A stretch of DNA of 64,000 bases. Source: Obelidium mucronatum. Its lineage: Eukaryota; Chytridiomycota; Chytridiomycetes; Chytridiales; Chytriomycetaceae. Both the position numbers and the translations under genes were made by a program. The stretch covers positions 1 to 64,000 of the forward strand of contig JAIVFH010000055.1 in assembly GCA_025765595.1 (NCBI GenBank), given 5' to 3'. Shown here piece after piece: positions 54,401 through 64,000 of this stretch. A model generated the notes under the pieces. It saw nothing but the letters and a program-made list of their open reading frames with translations, did no database searches and had not been told where the DNA came from. Numbering within the stretch: position 1 is the stretch's first letter; every line of letters starts with the position of its first letter.

Positions 54401-56420
54401 GGGGGCTGGGAAGGTCAAATTCCAGAATTTGCCTCCTTTTGTGAATGGCTCGTTGCAAACAAGCAAAACGCTCTTGAATGGCCATTGCTGGAAGGACACA
54501 CTTGGATGGAATGGGCTCGTTCTGATGTTCGTATTGAGCGTCTTAAGGCTATGGCCGACATTGCTCACTTCTACGGTATCATGATTGGTTTGGATGTCCC
54601 CATTGCTTTTGCTCAGCAACACAGTTTCCGTTTGATGAAGGATGGTACTGGAGAAGCCGAGCACTTTGAAGCTGAAAAGAAGGAAATCGAGGATTCTTTG
54701 GATTGGGTTATGCGTGCTGGATGGGACTTCCTTGGAACCGAGGTAATTTAATATTCTTTAAACTTGAAGATATGCTTTGAATCTGACGCCCACTACTTGT
54801 TAGAGCGGAACCTCCGAATTCACTCACCCATCTCCAGAAACAATGCTTGGTTGGATGAACGCAGCCGCCGACTACGTTGCCGAAAAGTATGACATTACAA
54901 TGTTCATCAAAGTGCACTGCTCTGCCGGCCAAACCGCCACAGGATTCATTGACACTCGAGATGGAAAGGAAATCAACTTCAACTTCTTGCCCCACTTTGC
55001 CTCCCCCAACATGGGAGTCTTGCCCCACACTGTCGAAGCCTACGGCTTGGACGACCCAGCCCCCACATACAAAAACAAGGACTTTAGCTACATTCGTGAA
55101 TACCTCAATTGGGAGCTCGAAAACGGAGAGCGTCCAGTCGTTTTCTACCCAGAAACCGCCTACTGGGTCAGTGTTGATATTGATGTCCCACTTTTTGTAC
55201 CATTGTACTTTGAACGTCGATTCCATGATTTGCGTCTCTTGGCGAATGATGAAGACAACAGCACGTCCAAGAACCGTATGGACGGACAATTGATTTTCAC
55301 GTCTGGTTGGGAGTGGGCTTACTGGTTGAACGACGCCATGACTGCACGTGCAGCCTGGAACCCATACACCGAAATCAAGGATGAAAAGGAGGCTCTCCGT
55401 CAATTGTTGAGACCTGTTTCTTCCCACTTTGCCACGGAAGGAGACAAGCGTGAGGCCGAAGACCTTCTAATTGAATGGACAAGCGTCGAAAAGGACTTGT
55501 TAATTTACGGTCAGTTGGAAGGAAAGGGACCTTTGGAAAATGTCGCCAGAAAGAACGGGCAGGGATACTTGCAAGGTTGGGACACTTGGGATGATGTCTC
55601 AAAAATCTTGGGACACTTGACTCAACCAGACAGGCTCGGACTTGTTGAATTTAAGCATGCAGATGGATGGTTCTCGCATGTCAAGGACCATCTTTGGAAG
55701 CATCAAAAGACAGATGTCGACGCTGAATATGTCGCTCACGTTCGACCTCTTCTCCTGGAAATGGACGCCAAGTTTGCCAACTTGAGCAAGAGAACCAGCG
55801 CTCTGGCTACCAAGGCTCCACAATACACCGCTGACTTGTGGGATGATATTGCTGACTCTGCTCGTATGACTGCTTTGAGAGCACATCAGATTTTATGCCT
55901 CTATGAATACATTCACGAAGAGAAGAAGCACGGAAAGAACCATGCCCTCGCCAAGGAAGCGATGGCTACTTTACACACTGCCCAAGCTATTGTTAACGCT
56001 CGTGAAAAGAGATAGTAAGTTTAACATCAAAATTCGACTTCTTCATATATGCAGTATGATGTTAACTCTCATATACTTTTCAGCCGTATTGATGCTGAAC
56101 GTGTTGCGGGGTGGACCAACCTCAATACTCCCAACCAACCAACCGCTTACGCCTTCAACTACCTCTGGACTGTCCGTTCCCTTCACTTCTGGTGGCGTGA
56201 TGCTGCTGAAGCATTGAACGACAACCACCGCACAGACGATGCTTCTTTTGCCAACATTATTGACCCTATCGAAGTTGGCCTCGGATCTGGTTTATTCCTT
56301 CATGTCGCTGATGGTGTTGCCGAATTCTTGTCGGCATTTGGTGTTGGAACTGATTACTTCGACTTGGCCGAAAAGGAGCCTCATTACCCTGAATCCATTA
56401 AGGGATGGTCCGAACCATGA
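51469..56420 (+). CDS. LRR (tropomodulin-like) / Ser-Thr-rich spacer / transmembrane / glycoside-hydrolase-like protein
   Basis: Exons 51469-51801, 51856-52049, 52099-54742, 54804-56014 and 56084-56420 give 1,572 residues in one intact frame. Residues about 75-225 are leucine-rich repeats of the tropomodulin/RNI type (IRLNEGIAALDLNGAGLTAE, LEVNTTLEKLDLESNEI, VNKTLRELKIGNQEI). Residues about 230-680 are a Ser/Thr/Ala/Tyr-rich spacer with 25-residue repeats. A membrane helix lies at about 685-710 (ITWIIVLISVLIAILAVVVV). The last 860 residues contain a GH67/GH20-type lead-in domain (GNRGLAYGVYAALEELGFAF) and a barrel-like region (RWKKFRGIHYHTQHPLEL, ALEWPLLEGHTWMEWARSD). With no signal peptide, a type II orientation is likely: LRR in the cytosol, glycosidase-like part outside. 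Confidence 0.75.
52973..53194 (+). repeat. Three 24-25-residue tandem repeats in the spacer of the LRR-TM protein
   Basis: Units start at 52973, 53045 and 53120. Each has the pattern YG-x(3)-V-I-x-ESETVV/I-x-E followed by an Ala/Ser/Asn-rich end. Shorter ETVxSET echoes occur before and after. Confidence 0.75.
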
Positions 56421-56716
56421 AAAACAGGAACTTTTTCTTCTGCCTTACTTTTTTCTTTCTTTTTCTTCTTTATTCTGTTGTTGAAGATCTCATTTTTTTG
56501 AAGTCTGTTGTCGTTAAATTGAAATTAAACCTCATTTTTTTCTTATATTTGCGGGTTTTTTCGTTGGAGAAGAAGCAAAGTTGTATTCACATGAACCCAG
56601 GAATCAAGAAATAACGAGATAATAATAATAAAGTAACTCAAAAAATAATACTGAAAGGAACTGCAAAGGAAAAACAAGGAGCCGCGAGGCAAAAAAAAAA
56701 AGCTGCAAAAGCGTCG

Positions 56717-58619
56717 TCAGTATTTGTTTGCGTAACCCCTGGCGGCATTAGCCTCCACCAACCGCGCACTCATTCTTCGAGTGGTTACTCCTTGGGGAGT
56801 TTGCGGGGTTTGTACGACTGCCTGTCCACTGCCATTCCCCGCATCTTCATTTCCGTTTCCATTGAAAACAACACCACCACTATTCCGCACATTGGAGCTC
56901 CGATGAGTTGCTGCTGTTGATTGCGGAAACACTGTTGAAGAGTCCATCGTTCGCTGTTGAGGCAGTGGGGTTTGTTGCTGAGATAGTTGTGGGATCGACG
57001 AAGATGATCCTTGTGCTTTCGTTGCACTCGAAGGTTGTTCCTGCTGTTCTTGCTGCTGCTGGTATTGCGTTGCCGGTGTTGGAACCACCCGGGTTTGAAT
57101 ATTTGCTGCTGGTGTAGTCGCGACGGCTGTTTGTTGCGGTACAGTCGTTGCTTGGGGCATGGGCTCGTCATCGTCGTTATCTTTTGGGTATGGAATCCCA
57201 TCTGCATTTCGAACACCACCCTGAACCAAGTCCAAATCAACACGAGAAACAGATTTTTGTGTGGTGTTCTCACCTTGACTCGAAACGCCCAATCAAATCC
57301 TGTAAGTTCCGTTGCATATCCCAACCTTACGTATAGATCATGAAACAATTTTTTGAGAAACGCATAATCGGGCTTGTCGTCAAATCGAAGTCCTCGAACA
57401 TAATTCAAATACACTTCAAACTCTCGTGGATGTCCACTAAACAAAAAAAATAATAAGCATTCAATATTTAAAAAAGCCTTCAAAAATGTGACAAAATACG
57501 AACGCGCATAATGCGGCGGGTGTGGTGCTGAGTTTCTTGTCCCTTATTCGATCATATTTTTGCTTTTTCGTTGCTGCTTTTAATCCTTGCCACGGCAACG
57601 ACCCACGACAAAAATACATTAAAAGGTATCCGATGCTCTCTAAATCATCTCTCCTTGATTGCTCTGGCAAAAAGGGAAAATAAGTTGTGCGAAGATGGAA
57701 AAAAAATTGTTCACCCACCAACCCCCAAGTGCGTATTTACACTAGCATACCGCGCAGTTCCTGTCAAACTTTTGTTTTCTTTGTACGGTATATGCAAGTG
57801 AGTCCTACTGTCACGGTATTTTTTCGCCAACCCAAAGTCAATAATATGAACTGTGTTCGATTGCCTTCCGAGTCCCATTAAAAAGTTGTCTGGCTTTATG
57901 TCTCGATGGAGGAAGTTCTTGTGGTGCATATACTCGATGCGAGTGATCTAGGGATTTGTTCAGATCAAGTTACCATCAAGAAATCATTGAGGATTTCAGA
58001 ATTATCAAGCGGGAATTCCAGGAGAAATACACTGCATGCTTCTATGTATCTCAAGAAGATCTGACGCGACTTTTTTCATCTTTCCTCCACACTCAGTATT
58101 GAATCCAGCCCACACACACTTGATCGGAAAGAAAAATAGAAACAGACGACATCATCCGACGCAGAACCGAGAACGTACCATTTGATTGGCCAACAGCAAT
58201 ACTGTTTTCAGTGAAAACTTGCGTTCACAGAAGTTGAACAAGTCTTCCAATGAGGGTCCCAGCAAATCAATCACCATACAGTAATAATCTCCCTCGATAT
58301 TAAAATGATACATTCCAGGAACTCCGACTGATTGAGATGGCAGTAGTTTAGAGATAGTTGAGCCACCACAGTTTAAACGCACACACCTCCTCCACTCAGC
58401 CCTTTATACACCCTGGCCTCGAACTCCAGTTGAGGATGCTTCGATTTAGTGCTTTCCAGCTTAATCGCTAGCTCCTGCCCCGATACCAGATGTGTTCCTG
58501 TTACCTGTTGTTTAGAACGGCAATCACCTTCAACAACACGAACCGTGGTAGATTTCCCCAAAAGATCCCGAACCCAGCTTGCGTCCAATTCGATACTTGT
58601 TTGCGACCCTTAAATCCAT
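56717..58619 (-). CDS. Casein kinase 1 family Ser/Thr kinase (Hrr25/YCK-like)
   Basis: The start [20 protein letters not shown] at 58619 is a typical CK1 beginning. It is interrupted by an intron with a GTTCGT donor and resumes at [15 protein letters not shown]. Other landmarks are [46 protein letters not shown], the CK1 signature [33 protein letters not shown] and [18 protein letters not shown]. About eight exons are present; the intron before the catalytic loop is unusually long, near 220 bases. The C-terminal 190 residues are Gln/Thr/Pro-rich and end at 56717 without a Cys-Cys palmitoylation motif, which favours the Hrr25 (CK1 delta) type over YCK1/2. Confidence 0.88.
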
Positions 58620-59046
58620 CAGTTTATGGTTGTAATTTGGGTCTGCGCTCATGTTATTATTTAATTTTTTGTATTTTAAATAATATTACTGAAAACTCAA
58701 CAAAAGAAGGAAGGGAACAAAATTAAGCAAAATTATTAAGATAATATTATTCTAAAAGCCGCTTTGCGTCCAACGATCTTTATCTTTTCTGCGTCGCCTT
58801 GACCTACAGTAGTGCAGTGGTCTTTATCACCATTTAGAAAGCAGATGGAAAGGTGACCTCTAAAGTCTAAACGCGTCTCGCCTCCAGCTTTCGCTTTCTT
58901 CCAACTTAGCCGGCGATCTTGCCGTCGCTTTCTGATTACGCAGCGTCCGAAGAATGAGTGTTCTGCGTCAGTCACCGACCAAGTGATGCGATTGGCGACT
59001 GCGCCAGCGTCTTCAACCTTTGTGGCTTCGTGAATCGCGTGAAATT
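58620..59046. other. Divergent intergenic region between casein kinase 1 and cyclin genes
   Basis: A/T-rich near the kinase start, then a more mixed stretch. An 79-codon minus-strand ORF at 58736-58975 has no recognisable features. No other element is supported. Confidence 0.4.
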
Positions 59047-60156
59047 ATGGACCATTTGTCTGTTTTGCGGAATAAGGCACAAGTTGGAAGGAAAGAAATG
59101 ATTTCAGAGAACGTCTCTTTTCTGCTGGCGATATCCAAAACACTGCAGCTTCCGTTTCATTCTACGACGGCGACTGCACTAAAGTACTGGCATTTGCATC
59201 AGGAGTTTCGCCAAAGATGATGCTGTTGCAAGCGGTCTTGATGCGCAAGTGCGTTCTTCAACAGATTGCCCAACACAAGCTAATTTCTAAACGAATGCTG
59301 AATAGCTCATGGTTTGCACATGTATCCATCTTGCGTGTAAACAAACGGAAGTATCGAGGAAACTGCGTGACATTGTAAATGCTGGATATTGGTATGACTT
59401 CAGTTGTAAATACGAAGAACTTCAACGAACAACATTCAAAGGATTCTACATCGAAAATCATCAGATGGTTTCTTGGATACAGATGATGATGTAAGGAAAT
59501 GTATTTTTTGGTATTTGAACATCTATTTGACATACATGTTATGATTTGCTTTTCATTCTTTCAGATCTATTGGGACCTGAAAGAATCTCTTGTCGCCGCG
59601 GAGCTTCTATTACTGCGAATTATAGGCTTTGATACGGCAGTGGAAAGTCCGCATCCTTGGATAGTCTATATCATGCAAGAAGTGTGGAGGACAAAAACAA
59701 AGCAATCAACGTCTAATGGTGAGAATATTCCTAGCTTCATTCATACTAACGAACAAAATAGGCTCCTTATTTGTAGATGCAAAATACAAGGAAGTCTCGT
59801 CAGCAGCAATCGCTCTTGCAAACTGACTCGTTTCTCCACAGCACAACTTGTTTGACGGCTTCTGCTCCGGTATTTAAATAGAGCTATTCCCAAGTAGTAG
59901 TTGCAAGAGTATTTAGAAAAACGACCCAGATCACAGCGTGCTCATGCATCTATCTTGCTGTCCAACTCCATGGTTATCAAGATTGGGTCTCAGTTCAGGA
60001 CTTGGTTCGCTCTTGTGGAGAATCGCAATCAGTATCAGAAACACGGATTTGGAAATCCATTGAAGGTACATGCAATTGTTTTTTATAATTATACGCTGAC
60101 GTTGGGTGATCCAGATCTTACATCCTGCATTTCAAAATCAACCAGTGTTTAAATAA
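59047..60156 (+). CDS. Cyclin, CCNQ (FAM58)-like
   Basis: Two cyclin folds can be traced. The first has HSTTATALKYWHLHQEF and, after an intron, MVCTCIHLACKQTEVSRKLR. Then come WDLKESLVAAELLLLRIIGF and HPWIVYIMQEVW. The second has DAKYKEVSSAAIALAN, DSFLHSTTCLTASAPV and TACSCIYLAVQLHGYQDW. The size (about 250 residues) and block order resemble CCNQ, the partner of CDK10, but Ctk2/cyclin-L-type relatives are possible. Introns are at about 59249-59308, 59393-59564, 59720-59762 and 60065-60145. Single-base shifts near 59216 and 59823 and an unclear join near 59880 interrupt the frame. Confidence 0.6.
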
Positions 60157-60222
60157 ACACATTATAGATTCTCTCTCTTTCGCGAATAAGTATGGGCAAA
60201 GAAGCGTGATCTATCTTCTTAG

Positions 60223-60348
60223 ATGTATTCTGTCAGAACTCTTGCCGCAAACAATAAGCTTTCGCAGCTTTACTTGGCGAATAACAAGGGGATGAGCGAG
60301 GTTATTCCACAGACTCTTTTTATTTCAAGAATTCTACAAAGCAAGTAG
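60223..60348 (+). pseudogene. Short leucine-rich-repeat-like fragment
   Basis: A 41-codon ORF contains NNKLSQLYLANNKGMSEVI, the LxxLxLxxN pattern of a leucine-rich repeat. It has no partner exons nearby and lies just 3' of the convergent TMEM151-like gene. It may be a remnant of a tropomodulin-type LRR gene such as the one at 51.5 kb, or chance. Confidence 0.25.
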
Positions 60349-60371
60349 CAACAATCCCAATCCGAGTTGAT

Positions 60372-61542
60372 TTATCGCCTCTTGATACCGATTGTTTTGA
60401 CGAACGTGTATGTTCCCTTCCACGAAGCACGACTCAACCAGAACTCATAGAGTGGCCCACAAAGACCCAGTGTCGCAAGAATGCAAAACCAAGGGCTGAC
60501 ATAATACGGAGGTGGAGAGTTGGCATTCCAGCACATCATGTATTCCTTGTAGCCCGGCAACGAAAAGGAGATGGAATAGTCTTGGTACTGGTCATAGTTG
60601 TTTCTTCCGCGGAACGACTGGTATTGATGGTTAAACACGTTTCGAGTATATTCATCCGCGAATTGGTACTTTTTCTCAAAAGAGACCATGACGATGCGGA
60701 AACCATTCATTCCAGGGACTTCGGCCGAGTTGTCATAGCAGATGGTGTATTTAAACTGCTCGGTGGCGGAATGGGTTGTGACACGTTCAGTTCTTGTCTC
60801 CGTTGTATGGACAGTGTGCGATTTTCCATGGCTGTCCGTTTCGGTTTTTGTGACTGGCACAGTTCTGGTTTCATAGTGATAGCAGGTTGCATGGAACTGA
60901 AGTACAGGAGAAGAGGAACGCATGTTGTTGAGGTACCAAAGGAGACCGTTTTCGGAGGTCAAGTTCTTGAGGTACTTCATTGTCGGCGAGAAGAACAGAG
61001 AAACAATGGCCAAGATGTAGCCAAGGATAAGAAAGATCATTCCAATATAGAATGGAACTTCGGCAACGAGACCAAATACTTTGGTGCATTGGTCGAGAAT
61101 TGGATCAGCAATGCCTCCTAGTGCCCCTCCAATTAAGATGAGAGCACCAATGATCAGTGCCAGGAAAACGGCCAAAGACAACCTGCCGACCCTCTTTGCC
61201 TTCTTCTGAAGACCACTGACTTCTCCTTCCACCAGTTCACCGTCCAACGACTCAGCGCTGGTCTCGCCATGAAGGTTTCGGGCGGCAATGACGAAGGTGA
61301 AGATAAAGAAGACGGTAATGACAGCCCCAACAATGACGGGAGCCAGAGTCACAAGATCCATCTGGGGAACAGGCCGCACGCTGGAAAGGACAAAGCGCAT
61401 TTGAGCAGCCGAACGATTCAAGGCCGCACTTCTTGAAGAAACAGTTCCACACACAAGGCCCTGATGCTCCGAAAGCATCGACGCCTGGTGTTCCATCAGT
61501 GCACTGGGCAATAGTTTGGCGATAGTCGCAACGTGTGGCCAT
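60372..61542 (-). CDS. TMEM151-like multi-pass membrane protein
   Basis: Exons 61542-61430 and 61380-60372 give 373 residues with matching phase. The short intron (GTGCGG...TTCCAG) resolves an apparent frame change. The N-terminus carries four Cys (CDYRQTIAQC, GPCVWNCFF). Helices follow (LAPVIVGAVITVFFIFTFVI, SLAVFLALIIGALILIGGAL, VPFYIGMIFLILGYILAIVS). A TMEM151-type luminal or cytosolic domain has CYHYETRTVPVTKTE and a Thr/Glu-rich TTETRTERVTTHSATEQFKY, then SLPGYKEYMMCW and a last helix pair (YVSPWFCILATLGLCGPLYE). The function of the family is unknown. A dibasic end (GIKRR) could be an ER-retention signal. Confidence 0.65.
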
Positions 61543-62074
61543 TTTGTGATGGTTTTGATTCGGGCTTGTGCTTGATAATTTGATTAAAATTAAAGATGAA
61601 AAGAGAACGGCGCACCGACTTAACCACTCCTTAAATATTAAACAGGCTTCAACTCTTGTTTTCTAGAAATCTTCAATGGTCAACTTTCCTTTCCACCAAA
61701 CGACTCAACCAAGTACCATTAAAAAGGGGTACAATTCATACGATAAAGAACAAGATGAACACACCGAACATAAAGAAAAGACCATTTGAATTCGGATGGA
61801 AGTTGAAAGAGGAATTGGTCGGGCTTGGTCCATTTGCGGATTAATTGTTCTTGATTAAAAAGACACCGATTTTTTTTCTTAGCTTCTCAACATCAATCAG
61901 GCCTTCAGGAATGGCAACTGCTTGAATTTCATATCAATAACCTCGCAAACACAGAAAGACTGAAAGTTTCTGTATTTCAAACGAATGACCAAACAAAAAC
62001 AGACAAAAAAAAATGCGTTCGTGTGTTGCCCAATCCCTCTTCACCAACAACGCACTTTAAGCATTAAAAATTGT
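61543..62074. other. Intergenic region, nothing recognised
   Basis: This lies between the 5' end of the TMEM151-like gene and the 3' end of the CoA-transferase gene. Only short unsupported ORFs are present. Confidence 0.4.

Positions 62075-64000
<1,926 letters not shown>

Noticed and set aside
58736..58975. A 79-codon minus-strand ORF between casein kinase and cyclin genes
   Set aside because: Composition is Lys/Arg-rich without any recognisable pattern, there is no partner exon, and it lies in a divergent promoter region.
60372..61511. The 379-codon frame as the full TMEM151-like protein
   Set aside because: Its start is not an ATG, and a 49-base GT-AG intron joins the Cys-containing N-terminal frame starting at the ATG 61542 with matching phase.

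Overview
The window is nuclear DNA of a gene-dense fungus, most likely a zoosporic early-diverging lineage (a chytrid). About 38 protein genes lie on both strands. They are split by short introns of roughly 45-75 bases, and many have only tens of bases between them. A Zn2Cys6 regulator, an Hrr25/YCK-like casein kinase 1, a Trm9-type tRNA methyltransferase and a TRF4-type poly(A) polymerase point to a fungus. A centrin with a long N-terminal extension, a cyclic-nucleotide-gated channel and a Crinkler-like protein point to a flagellated fungus. This placement is inference; no rRNA or other phylogenetic marker was seen. I found no convincing tRNA, rRNA, CRISPR array or complete transposon.

Layout. 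0-8.2 kb: the end of a membrane protein, a decayed membrane/coiled-coil locus, a TXNDC17-like thioredoxin, a glutamate-cysteine ligase modifier subunit and two tandem mitochondrial-type ABC half-transporters. 8.3-17.4 kb: a CNG channel and a relic of a second copy, a TRF4-like polymerase, a mitochondrial ribosome-rescue factor, a TMBIM protein and a double-zinc-cluster regulator; most of these frames are broken. 17.5-31 kb: a tail-anchored protein, a mitochondrial carrier, a quinone oxidoreductase, a seven-helix membrane protein, a SAM-domain membrane protein, a METTL25-like protein, a PARP-type finger, centrin, Trm9 and a DUF885 protein. 31-49.6 kb: a nucleolar-type protein, a ferric reductase, a papain-fold/DM9 protein, a Crinkler-like protein, a second METTL25-like gene, a coiled-coil protein, an EDEM-type GH47 mannosidase, a class V aminotransferase, a multi-pass membrane protein and a beta-hexosaminidase. 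49.7-64 kb: an FAD monooxygenase, a 1,572-residue LRR/spacer/membrane/glycosidase-like protein, casein kinase 1, a cyclin, a TMEM151-like protein and a succinyl-CoA:3-oxoacid CoA-transferase cut by the right edge.

Two themes stand out. First, several genes start head-to-head with only about 29-57 bases between ATGs. Second, many reading frames are interrupted by single-base indels in clusters, while other genes (including one of 4.7 kb of CDS) are intact; this looks like local assembly error, gene decay, or both. Exon edges were worked out by hand and may be off by a base. The most novel architectures are the LRR-TM-glycosidase-like protein at 51.5-56.4 kb, the papain-fold/DM9 protein at 35.0-36.5 kb and the adjacent Crinkler-like Ubl-HNH protein at 36.9-38.1 kb.
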